The notes beneath the pieces are model-generated. The model searched no databases. It saw only the letters and a program-made list of their open reading frames with translations, and had not been told where the DNA came from. Both the position numbers and the translations under genes were made by a program. From a virus: a stretch of 28,610 bases of DNA. This document shows positions 6,258 through 13,700 of the stretch, in pieces; position 1 is the stretch's first letter, and each line of letters opens with the position of its first letter. The stretch covers positions 1 to 28,610 of the IMG/VR virus record IMGVR_UViG_3300030329_003052. The stretch is one strand, 5' to 3'.

Positions 6258-6270
6258 GGTGAGCCACACC
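6258..6270. promoter_or_regulatory. Operator-like repeat copy 3
   Basis: This is the exact GGTGAGCCACACC core without the CGCGG extension, 44 nt from copy 2. It lies just downstream of the membrane-protein gene in transcription order. Confidence 0.68.
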
Positions 6271-6298
6271 TTTGATAATAAAAAAAAGCATTGCGTGA

Positions 6299-6820
6299 TC
6301 AGTTAAAAAATTTTTGATCTGATATTTGTGCATTTTCTTTTTCTTTGTTTGCTTTAGTAAAAGCCTCCCATGCTCTCGGGTCTTCTTTTTGCGCTTGCAC
6401 CATTCTTATCAAATCTTCAATTCCATTTGGTGTTTCGTGTAGTATTTCTCGCGCAATAAGGCCGTCATAAAGCAATTGATTTCCAAATTCTGCCGTCTTC
6501 CAAAATGTTTGTTTCATTCTGTTTTCATCGCCAAACAGGGGATTCAATGCAAGCTTGTTGAGGCATTCATTCATTTCATAAACATCGTTTACTTGAGCCA
6601 TTGCAGTCGCTCGCCAAAACAGTTTCCAATATGCTTCGCGGTTTTTTGCATATTTTAGCCGCTCGTTGTGTTTATCGTTAAAATAAAGACCAATGATGAG
6701 AATTGTCACAAATATGATTGCAACACTTTGAAACCTTTGTGTGTTTAAGATTTTAAAAATATTTTTATTTGCACGTTTTGTTTGCGCTTGATGCAAGCGA
6801 GTCATTACTTGTTCTTCCAT
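6299..6820 (-). CDS. Single-pass membrane protein, accessory gene
   Basis: The 173-residue protein has a basic N-terminus, one transmembrane helix at about 32-47 (SVAIIFVTILIIGLYF) and a soluble, Trp/Asn-rich C-terminal domain probably outside the cytoplasm. It overlaps the RHH gene by 16 nt, so the two are co-translated. It is more AT-rich than the rest of the early operon. The family is not recognised. Its location in the control region and membrane topology suggest a lysogen-expressed moron, for example superinfection exclusion, but nothing in the sequence proves this. Confidence 0.65.
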   Translation of the reverse strand: MEEQVMTRLHQAQTKRANKNIFKILNTQRFQSVAIIFVTILIIGLYFNDKHNERLKYAKNREAYWKLFWRATAMAQVNDVYEMNECLNKLALNPLFGDENRMKQTFWKTAEFGNQLLYDGLIAREILHETPNGIEDLIRMVQAQKEDPRAWEAFTKANKEKENAQISDQKFFN

Positions 6821-6999
6821 TTTTTAATTTTATCCCTTGTTATTTTTTCGCTGCCGTCGTTCAACTCCGATATTAAAAACTCGACAACTTCAGTCAAAGT
6901 CATGTCATGTTCATCGGCCAATTCTTTCAGTTTTTCCTTGTCGTTTTCCCAAAGATACATCGACAAGCTACGCTTACGATCATCTCTTTGGTTTGGCAT
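6805..6999 (-). CDS. Ribbon-helix-helix (Arc/CopG-like) transcriptional regulator
   Basis: The 64-residue protein has the RHH layout: basic N-terminus, beta strand RSLSMYL (10-16), helix A ENDKEKLKELADEH (18-31), turn and helix B TLTEVVEFLISEL (34-46), then a basic tail. Such proteins dimerise and insert the strand pair into the major groove of short palindromic operators. The GGTGAGCYACACC sites flanking its operon (7051-7063 upstream, 6180-6270 downstream) are natural candidates for its targets, including its own control region. With no CI-like protein present, it is the best candidate for the lysogeny regulator. Confidence 0.83.
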   Translation of the reverse strand: MPNQRDDRKRSLSMYLWENDKEKLKELADEHDMTLTEVVEFLISELNDGSEKITRDKIKKWKNK

Positions 7000-7050
7000 T
7001 AGGTGTCAACTCTCGTCTGTTTATGTCTTTCAAAGGCGACAACTTGCCTC

Positions 7051-7063
7051 GGTGTAGCTCACC
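7051..7063. promoter_or_regulatory. Operator-like repeat copy 4, inverted
   Basis: GGTGTAGCTCACC here is GGTGAGCTACACC on the minus strand, one change in the centre from the three copies at 6180-6270. It lies about 50 nt upstream of the RHH start and just past the integrase stop, as expected for autoregulation. Confidence 0.65.
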
Positions 7064-7065
7064 CG

Positions 7066-8163
7066 TCAAGGCATTATTGAAAAAAACTTTTCGGCATCCT
7101 CGGGCTCGACCAAGTTAAGGTAAAATTCTTCAATCATTTGCGGTGAATTGCCGGCCGCGTGTGCCGTTTCGTTTTTGTTTTTAAAACGGGCGACATGGTA
7201 CGAACAAAATGAATGACGCATGACGTTTGCGGCCGTTTGCAATTTGGCGGATTTGCGGGCCTTGATGAATTGCGCTTCAGTCGCCGGCTGAACGCATCCC
7301 GCGGCCATTGCGGCCTTGAGCCATGCGACGGCGTTTGGCGTGATCTCGATAATGCGACGTTGCCGCTTCTTTGCTGCCGCGCCTCGGACGGTCACGGTTG
7401 GGGTTTCCTTGTCTAATTTAAACTCTTTTGGCGACGTGTAAATTGCCTCGGACACACGAAGCCCACAAAGCAACACCAAGACGACAACGAGCCCAACCTC
7501 AGGCACTTGAATCGCGGCCCGCAAATACGGTTCAACGTCTTCGATGGCGAAAATCTCGGGGTCGTCGGCGTCGATCTCGATTTTCTCAATGTCGAACGGG
7601 TTAAATCGGCCGACTTCAAAGTTTTGTTTGGAAATCCAATTTCGAAGCGTGTTCAAATGCCCGATGTAATTGTTGACGGTTTTCGGCTCAAATCCTTGAT
7701 CAAGCAACCAGTCTTGAAAATCAACCTTGGCGATCTGGTGAAAATCGCGGTCATCAAAAATCATTCCGACGTGGCTGAATGTGGATTCGTAAGTTTTAAT
7801 TGAACGCGGTCGCAAATTCTTCAGCTTTTTGCCGGCAATAAATCTATCGCGGGCAGCTTCAAACGATAGCGTTGGTAGACACTCGGGGGATTTTTCAAAC
7901 TCCGCGCAAGCGGCGTGAATGTTGTACCCGTTTTTTTCGGCCCGCAAATAGGCGTTGAGCAAATCAATCTTTACATCGTCGGGGAGGGCGTGCAGTTTCG
8001 CGACCGCGCCGGCTCGGTCATTCTTGATTGATTTCAAATGCAACTCGGCGGCGCCCTTTGTGTCAAAAAACCGGCGGGCACGTTTCCCGTCGATTCGATA
8101 TTCTGTCATGTATTTGGTAACGCCGCGAACGTCTTGTTTTGTAACGCCTCTCACTTTTTTCAT
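7066..8163 (-). CDS. int: Tyrosine site-specific recombinase (phage integrase)
   Basis: The 365-residue protein joins phage and host DNA at a tRNA gene. Residues 1-90 are an arm-binding region. Residues 100-190 are a SAM-like core-binding domain (ARDRFIAGKKLKNLRPRSIK). Residues 205-360 are the catalytic domain with Arg236 (LCGLRVSEA), lysines 265-266, Arg316 (VMRHSF) and Tyr348 (IEEFYLNL). The usual His of H-x-x-R is Asn313, and the position before the tyrosine helix (usually GH) is Asn339, so two auxiliary residues are replaced. The gene lies 160 nt from the attP core, as is standard. The C-terminal style suggests a Verrucomicrobiota-related lineage. Confidence 0.95.
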   Translation of the reverse strand: MKKVRGVTKQDVRGVTKYMTEYRIDGKRARRFFDTKGAAELHLKSIKNDRAGAVAKLHALPDDVKIDLLNAYLRAEKNGYNIHAACAEFEKSPECLPTLSFEAARDRFIAGKKLKNLRPRSIKTYESTFSHVGMIFDDRDFHQIAKVDFQDWLLDQGFEPKTVNNYIGHLNTLRNWISKQNFEVGRFNPFDIEKIEIDADDPEIFAIEDVEPYLRAAIQVPEVGLVVVLVLLCGLRVSEAIYTSPKEFKLDKETPTVTVRGAAAKKRQRRIIEITPNAVAWLKAAMAAGCVQPATEAQFIKARKSAKLQTAANVMRHSFCSYHVARFKNKNETAHAAGNSPQMIEEFYLNLVEPEDAEKFFSIMP

Positions 8164-8173
8164 GCCGAAAAAA

Positions 8174-8196
8174 TGTTGGCGTTTCGTTGGCGCGTT
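8174..8196. repeat. attP arm-type direct repeat, left copy
   Basis: A 23-nt sequence with TGTTGGCGTT then TGGCGCGTT matches 8391-8413 at 20 of 23 positions in the same orientation. The pair flanks the tRNA-derived core, the layout expected of integrase arm-binding sites. This copy is 11 nt upstream of the integrase start, so occupancy could also regulate int. Confidence 0.6.
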
Positions 8197-8325
8197 GCCA
8201 AGCCTTTTTTGTCAACTTATGTCATCTTGTTTCGCTTCGTGTCATTTGGCAAAACAAGTCAAAACAATAGGAAACAAGCGTTTTTGCAAGAAAAACAAAG
8301 GGAATTTGACCGAATAACCCAAAAG

Positions 8326-8359
8326 GGATTCGCGAGTTCGAATCTCGCCATCCCGACCA
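8326..8359 (+). other. attP core: 3' end of a tRNA gene (probably tRNA-Pro)
   Basis: The plus strand contains a T-arm (stem GCGAG 8332-8336, loop TTCGAAT, stem CTCGC 8344-8348), then the acceptor strand CATCCCG, discriminator A and CCA (8357-8359). No D-arm, anticodon arm or 5' acceptor strand lies upstream, so it is a fragment, not a gene. The implied first base C paired with G72 plus A73 is typical of bacterial tRNA-Pro. Next to the integrase this is the classic attP identity block that restores the host tRNA on integration. Confidence 0.85.
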
Positions 8360-8370
8360 TTTTTCCTAAC

Positions 8371-8426
8371 AAATAAGCGTTTTTTAAAACTGTTGGCGTT
8401 CTGGTGGCGCGTTTTTTCGCTTATTT
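8371..8426. repeat. 9-bp inverted repeat around the right att arm
   Basis: AAATAAGCG (8371-8379) and CGCTTATTT (8418-8426) are perfect complements separated by 38 nt that contain the second arm repeat. The structure abuts the stop of the last late gene and could act as a weak terminator between the late operon and int, or be part of the integrase binding architecture. Confidence 0.45.
8391..8413. repeat. attP arm-type direct repeat, right copy
   Basis: This is the partner of the repeat at 8174-8196 (20 of 23 identical, same orientation), on the other side of the tRNA-derived core. Confidence 0.6.
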
Positions 8427-8734
8427 TACCATTTGCCAACGGGGCACGCCTCGGCCTTGAGCCAAGTTTTAGCTTTTAAAAAGCAACCACACTTCACGCA
8501 AACGCCTTGCCGTTGAAATTCGCACGTTTGGCAAATCCTTGCCCGCTTGGTTTGTAGTTTAGTTTGGCCCGGTGTGTTGCCCTTGGTGATATGCCAAAAG
8601 TTCCTTACAAGCGATTCTGAGGCGTTCAAAATCCGCCGAAACAGGCTCGGGGGCATATCGACGGGCCAAACGGGTTGCCGGGCCGCGTTTACGCTCAAAG
8701 TCGGCTCAAGCTTTTCGCTAGGGTCAAGGCGCAT
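8426..8734 (-). CDS. Phage zinc-ribbon-like protein, unknown function
   Basis: The 102-residue protein ends the late operon. The C-terminal 40 residues carry RICQTCEFQRQGVCVKCGCFL followed by ACPVGKW, a Cys-rich motif (C-x2-C, C-x2-C-x-C, C) that I recognise from many phage proteins of unknown role, often near tail genes. The N-terminal part is proline-rich and variable. It overlaps the upstream Fn3 gene by 40 nt. A structural zinc site is likely; enzymatic function is not apparent. Confidence 0.75.
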   Translation of the reverse strand: MRLDPSEKLEPTLSVNAARQPVWPVDMPPSLFRRILNASESLVRNFWHITKGNTPGQTKLQTKRARICQTCEFQRQGVCVKCGCFLKAKTWLKAEACPVGKW

Positions 8735-9156
8735 GAATCGTTGACGTTGGTTGTGCTTGCCGTGTCGGTGCCCGAGTAACTAATTGCCGACAGCGTGGCC
8801 GTGTAGGCCGTTGAGCCGATCTTGTATTTCGGATGACCGAGGCCAATTGCCGCAACTTCAGTATGTGCCAAGCCCGAGCAAGACACGCTTAAAGTTGACC
8901 CGCTCGATGTGGTTGAGCCGTCCGTTGCCTTGACCGTGTACTCGTAATTTATCGCGGCCAAGTCGGGCGTCGTTCGCGGCGGGCCAAAGTCGATAAAGTT
9001 GGTTGCGGTTGTCTCGGCCAAATATGCCGGCGTTGTGCCAACGTCTTCGTCCATGCGATAAATCAAATATTTTGTCGCCCCGGTTACGGCATCCCAAGTC
9101 AACTTGATGCCGGCCAAGTTTTCGTAATCTTCAGCAAGGTTGGCAGGGTCAGTCAT
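8695..9156 (-). CDS. Fibronectin type III-like tail-associated protein
   Basis: The 153-residue protein starts 8 nt inside the end of the giant tail gene. Residues 10-90 form an Fn3-like domain: KLTWDAVTGATKYLIYRM, then YEYTVKATDGSTTSSGS. Such domains decorate phage tails and bind surface sugars. The remaining part is Ser/Thr-rich. A similar Fn3-like unit occurs in the preceding 1449-residue protein, suggesting a shared origin by modular duplication. It is probably a tail tip or fibre accessory. Confidence 0.7.
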   Translation of the reverse strand: MTDPANLAEDYENLAGIKLTWDAVTGATKYLIYRMDEDVGTTPAYLAETTATNFIDFGPPRTTPDLAAINYEYTVKATDGSTTSSGSTLSVSCSGLAHTEVAAIGLGHPKYKIGSTAYTATLSAISYSGTDTASTTNVNDSCALTLAKSLSRL

Positions 9157-12100
9157 TGAATTCGTAATCGGCTTCGACTAGATCAATTTTAATCCACATC
9201 GGTTTGGTTGTGAACGGCGTAAAAACTGACGTGCAATGACTACCAAAGCCGGCAAAGTAATTTGTCGCGCTGATTGACCTTTGGTCGTAACTGAACGCGC
9301 TTGATTTGGTAAATTCCGAATAAAACGGGTTTTCGGCCGCGTCGATCACTTGCCCATCTTCAAAAAAGCCACATACGTCAACGTCTTCCTCAATCGCTAA
9401 ATATTTTTCCGTTGTGACGGTGATGGGCGAACCACTTTGCCCGTTTGTGCCGTATGAACCACTTGCGTCGATCTTGTGCCGCTTGAAACTGTGATTTGTC
9501 ACGCCAAGCAATCCCGGCGCCGCGGTGAATTGTGATCGAATCGTGGTCGGCAACGCATATTTAATCGGCTCATCTTGAACGCGAACCTCGCCCTTGTAAT
9601 TGCGCGAAACCAAATAAATATTGCCACTTGTTGCGGTCAATGCGCCTTGTATTTGTGTACTGTTACAATTCAACGTAAATGGCCCGCCTAAATCGACTTC
9701 ATAACTTGAATCAATCGACGTTCCGGTTGCCCATGTAGTTGCATCAGTTACAAGCGCCCTGTCGCTGATTGCGCTGCCTCCGTAAGAGCCGGTTGCTTCG
9801 ACGTTTATGATTCCAAAATTATCAAGTGAGGCAACATTTGTGTCGCCCTCGGAACACTCTAGCGGGTGGTCGTCTGTATCAATTCCGGTGTCGCCTTTTT
9901 CGGTGCCTAAATAAGTGACGGCAGAATGACGATATTCAAACGTCAACGGCAATTCAATGCGGGCTCGTTGCAGCAAGTTCACCGCGCTGACTAAATTGTT
10001 GAAAATTCTGGCGTAAAGGTTGGTGTTTGGAAACGGCCCGAAACCTTGGGCGTTGTCTTCGCGAATGTCGCCCGGCAAAAACTCCATCCATCGTTTTGAG
10101 CCGTTGTAATCGGCTTCGATTCGATATTGCTGTTTTTTTTGCGTGCTTAATAAAGTGATTGGCGAATCGGCATCGAGGGCGCTTGATTTTCCTGCCGTCC
10201 AGCTTGAACCCGTCCAATAAACCCACGTTGATGAAGAATTTCCCCGGCCGCGTAAATAGTAGCGCACGCGGTCAACATCAGTCGCAACCCAATTGATTGT
10301 GTGCCCGCCGGCATCGGTATCGGTCACGGTAAAATCAACAAGCTCGCTTGTGCCTTTGCCGTAACCGTAAGCCAAATAATAACTGTAACTCGTTGACGTT
10401 GTGATCGTCGGCGTGACCTCTTGGGCAATCAAGTGTTTCTCGCCATCGGTATCGACCCCATAAACCGTATAAAGAACGCCCTCGACTGCCTCCCAATCAA
10501 GCGTTGTGCCGTCTTTAGTAACCGCAACGGGGTCAAGATACTTCGGGCCTTGCCTCAACGCTTGTTGGCAAAGATTTGGAAAGGTGTAATCGTAAAGCCG
10601 GCTTTGATGCGTGCAAGTCAGTTTAAGCGTGGATTCCATGTCAACAAACCCGCCGCAAATCGCTTGCAAAATAAATTCCATATAAAGCAACTCGTCCGAA
10701 AATGCCGGCGTGTCGGACGTGTCATAATTGTCGGGCTTATCGTTGTAAACGTGGCGGATGTTTCGGCTGAAATAAAAACGCGGAAAGCAGTTGCCAAAAA
10801 AATCGTTGGTGTAAAAACCTGAGCCATTGTTGGCATCAATCGCAACGTCGCCGGTTCGCAACGTGCAATTTTGGCCGGCGTTAACATACAGCAAATATTC
10901 AAGCACGGCGTTTTCGTCGGTTCGATATTGTGGCGCATAATCTCCCGTTGTTGCGTTCTGCCATCCGGTAGACGTGTTGGCGATGACGATTCCGCTGCCG
11001 GTTGGCGTGATTGGTGCCGACTCGTTTTGCAATCTGCCTTTCAGCGTTACCTTGACGCCGGTTGCCCCGTTTCGCTCGACCTTTTCGATTTCGTAATCCG
11101 GGCGATAAATTTGGCAGCTTTGCAAATGGTTTTTGACGCCCGTGCAATCGGTTGAGCTTGCCGCGTTTGTGCAAGCGCCGGCAATGGTGTTTTGACTTTG
11201 AACCATTGAATTCCAGCCGGGAAAATAATCGTCGCCCGTCCAATGGGTTCCAAGCAAATGCCGGTATCCGGTTGGATTCTCGGGCCGCATGATTGGTTTT
11301 TGGTTATACGTCACATGACGGCGGATTTCTTGGGCTTCGGATGTTGAATGGCGCCACGCATCCGATAAAAAGGTGCAACGGTCATTTAAAAAACCCAACA
11401 CGTCGGCAAACGCCTCGGGTTTGTAAATTGACGAATCGGAATTTTTGTAAACGTTCGTTGAAACAAACATTTGCCATTCATTCGTCTGCCCGCGTAATGG
11501 GTCTTTTTTGTCATCGGGCAGGGGAGTTGATCGAATCCCGTTAGTCGGCACAACATAAGCAACCGGGTCGGCGTCGCTTGGGCTTGTGGTGTAATCCCGC
11601 TCATTGGTCGCCGTGAACGTCTGCCCGTCGGTGTAGGTCGTGCCCTCGTACTCTACCCCATAACTTGATTCATCGCTGACAACCTCGTAAACCTCGCCCT
11701 GCACCAAGTCGCCGCTTGCAACTGAATCGGTCGAAGCAGCAATCCCGCGGAAAACGTCCAAATCTTTATTGTTCATCCCGCGGGCGTAACGGTTGAAATA
11801 TAAAACAGATTTTTTCGTGCTGTTTTCTTCAATAACTTCATACCCCGTCAACAAATGCCGTTCGGCCAAGCGGAGCGAGTCGTGAATCATTTGCCGGCCC
11901 GCCTCATAAACCGGGTTTGTGTTGATTTGATCTTCGCGATCAACGCCGCCGACGTTGCTTGATAAATTGGCAATGCAACCGATCTCAAGCAAGTTTTCGC
12001 CGGCAGCTTTGGCGCTGGAAAACGTTTCGCCGCGTTTGTCCATGCTGCCAGACAATGTGGCGCAACTTGCTAATCGCGTGACAACGTATGCGTCATAAAT

Positions 12101-13498
12101 TCCGGGCGCATAGTTCAGCAACTCGGCGACCTCGATGGTCACGTTTGCCCCACTCGGAAAAAAACTTGCCGTTTTAAATTCAACCAAACATTCGCGCCGT
12201 GGATGCTTGAAGTATTGAAGATGATCGCCGCCCTGACTGAGCGTGAACGTCGTCAACGTGTCGCCGTCGGCAATCACGTCAATTGATATTTCGCCGCTGA
12301 ATGAGCCCGAGACGCTTGCGTAAAATCCCCCAAAACAAAACTTGTCGTTTATTTGGTAAGATGTCGCCGAATCAACGTCAAATGTTCGCCCGCTTTCATT
12401 TGGGCCGTTTTTGGTGAATGACTTATATTGTGCTGTAATGTTGCCGCTTGAAACCGTTCCGTAACTTGGCGCCAACGGGTATTGGCTTGTTAAGAAATCT
12501 TGAAAGGGAAACGCCCGGCTTGAAACAATATCCGTATTGTCGCGCTCGCTTGTTGTTCCTCGGTACTCTTTCGCAAAGAAATTTAAAACCTGGTTGAGTT
12601 GTTGGCCTTTGACTCGTTGCAAATAAGCTTCGTCATTGTACGGGCCTTCATTCCAATCGGCCAACGGTAGTGATTCGACGGTGCCGTTGAATTTAAGCAA
12701 CAAATAAGAGGCGAAACCCTCATAATACAAATAAACGTCGGTCGGGTTTTCCGGGCAAGTTCCAAACGTTTTGTCGGCAACGCCCGAAACTAATGAATCA
12801 AATTTCAGCGTGTAGTTTGGCGAGTAACCATCTTCACAAGTCGGCGTTGATGAATTGATTGCCGGGACGCCGTGAAAACCTCCGTACCCCTTCAGATAAT
12901 ATTGCGACGGGGCATAATCAATTTTGCCATGCTCTTGAGCCGCGGCCAACGCGCAAGCCGTTTTAAAATTGCGATCAAGCGACGGGTTCCATGCGCCGCG
13001 TTGATGCTTGGCCAAAGTCCAATAATGTTCGTTTGTGGTTGGCGCGGTTATGCTGCCGCCGACAACCAAATAAAGCGGAATGCCTGTCGGCGGGTCGGTA
13101 GTTGACTCGGCACCGTCAAAACGTCCATCCGCATTAAGTCTGCCGTCTTCAGCTTCAATCTCGGGCTCGCGTCCATAAATAAACGCGCCCATCGGATTCG
13201 CGACGTTTATGCCCTCGGGCAAACCCGGCCCGGCTTCGGGCCAACGCAAATCGCTATCCTTTGGGATGTGAGAATAAAACTTCCACCATTCATCTTCCGC
13301 GGCCCAATTGTTGCCACCGGCATCCGGGTTTCGCATTCCCCGAAAAAGCGAATGAGCATACCAAAACAAGCGCCAAGACGGGTCGGCGACGCCTTGTTTC
13401 AACCGATCATTGAACGCAAGGGCGAGCTTGTTGTAGTCCCTCGATGATAAGCGTTTGCCCGGCCAAACCTTTTCGGCTTTTGTATATTCAACCGGCAT
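9149..13498 (-). CDS. Giant tail tip / fibre protein (1449 residues)
   Basis: This is the largest gene, in the position of the central fibre or host-specificity protein downstream of the tape measure. The N-terminal 350 residues begin PVEYTKAEKVWPGKRLSSRDYNKLA and include MGAFIYGREPEIEAEDGRL. I have seen this style in marine phage contigs without function. The middle is rich in beta-forming Ser/Thr/Gly. Near residues 1000-1070 is an Fn3-like segment (TTLDWEAVEGVLYTVYG, then SYYLAYGYGKGTSE). It has no obvious catalytic motif or membrane segment. A role in receptor binding or tail tip assembly is inferred from size and place. It starts just after the stop of the 66-residue gene. Confidence 0.8.
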   Translation of the reverse strand: MPVEYTKAEKVWPGKRLSSRDYNKLALAFNDRLKQGVADPSWRLFWYAHSLFRGMRNPDAGGNNWAAEDEWWKFYSHIPKDSDLRWPEAGPGLPEGINVANPMGAFIYGREPEIEAEDGRLNADGRFDGAESTTDPPTGIPLYLVVGGSITAPTTNEHYWTLAKHQRGAWNPSLDRNFKTACALAAAQEHGKIDYAPSQYYLKGYGGFHGVPAINSSTPTCEDGYSPNYTLKFDSLVSGVADKTFGTCPENPTDVYLYYEGFASYLLLKFNGTVESLPLADWNEGPYNDEAYLQRVKGQQLNQVLNFFAKEYRGTTSERDNTDIVSSRAFPFQDFLTSQYPLAPSYGTVSSGNITAQYKSFTKNGPNESGRTFDVDSATSYQINDKFCFGGFYASVSGSFSGEISIDVIADGDTLTTFTLSQGGDHLQYFKHPRRECLVEFKTASFFPSGANVTIEVAELLNYAPGIYDAYVVTRLASCATLSGSMDKRGETFSSAKAAGENLLEIGCIANLSSNVGGVDREDQINTNPVYEAGRQMIHDSLRLAERHLLTGYEVIEENSTKKSVLYFNRYARGMNNKDLDVFRGIAASTDSVASGDLVQGEVYEVVSDESSYGVEYEGTTYTDGQTFTATNERDYTTSPSDADPVAYVVPTNGIRSTPLPDDKKDPLRGQTNEWQMFVSTNVYKNSDSSIYKPEAFADVLGFLNDRCTFLSDAWRHSTSEAQEIRRHVTYNQKPIMRPENPTGYRHLLGTHWTGDDYFPGWNSMVQSQNTIAGACTNAASSTDCTGVKNHLQSCQIYRPDYEIEKVERNGATGVKVTLKGRLQNESAPITPTGSGIVIANTSTGWQNATTGDYAPQYRTDENAVLEYLLYVNAGQNCTLRTGDVAIDANNGSGFYTNDFFGNCFPRFYFSRNIRHVYNDKPDNYDTSDTPAFSDELLYMEFILQAICGGFVDMESTLKLTCTHQSRLYDYTFPNLCQQALRQGPKYLDPVAVTKDGTTLDWEAVEGVLYTVYGVDTDGEKHLIAQEVTPTITTSTSYSYYLAYGYGKGTSELVDFTVTDTDAGGHTINWVATDVDRVRYYLRGRGNSSSTWVYWTGSSWTAGKSSALDADSPITLLSTQKKQQYRIEADYNGSKRWMEFLPGDIREDNAQGFGPFPNTNLYARIFNNLVSAVNLLQRARIELPLTFEYRHSAVTYLGTEKGDTGIDTDDHPLECSEGDTNVASLDNFGIINVEATGSYGGSAISDRALVTDATTWATGTSIDSSYEVDLGGPFTLNCNSTQIQGALTATSGNIYLVSRNYKGEVRVQDEPIKYALPTTIRSQFTAAPGLLGVTNHSFKRHKIDASGSYGTNGQSGSPITVTTEKYLAIEEDVDVCGFFEDGQVIDAAENPFYSEFTKSSAFSYDQRSISATNYFAGFGSHCTSVFTPFTTKPMWIKIDLVEADYEFND

Positions 13499-13499
13499 T

Positions 13500-13700
13500 T
13501 CACAACCAACGGGCGACGACGTGCGTGTTTGCTATGTTTGACGGGCCGGCGTTTGGCCTGACCGCGGTGCCTCGGGTTGTGCGCGACAGTAAAGCGTTTG
13601 GCGCTTGGCTTGCGCGTAAGCCTTCAACTTCCCTTTGTAGCTTTTTAATCGCGTTAGCAATCTGCCCGTCGCCGCTTGGTCTGGTGTGTTGTAATTTCAT
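13500..13700 (-). CDS. Small tail-region protein with coiled-coil start
   Basis: The 66-residue protein has an N-terminal amphipathic helix (QIANAIKKLQREVEGLR) that probably forms a coiled coil, then a Thr/Arg/Asn-rich C-terminus. Its ATG overlaps the upstream stop (TGATG), and the giant tail gene follows two bases after its end, so it is coupled to both. The family is not recognised; it may trimerise as a fibre linker. Confidence 0.65.
   Translation of the reverse strand: MKLQHTRPSGDGQIANAIKKLQREVEGLRASQAPNALLSRTTRGTAVRPNAGPSNIANTHVVARWL

Noticed and set aside
8290-8359. Complete tRNA gene
   Set aside because: Only the T-arm, acceptor 3' strand and CCA are present. The 5' acceptor, D-arm and anticodon arm are missing, so it is an att identity block.
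10618-11243. Additional same-strand frames inside the giant tail gene
   Set aside because: Unlike the methyltransferase overlap, these products are Arg/His/Asn-rich with no recurring motifs and look like out-of-frame shadows.
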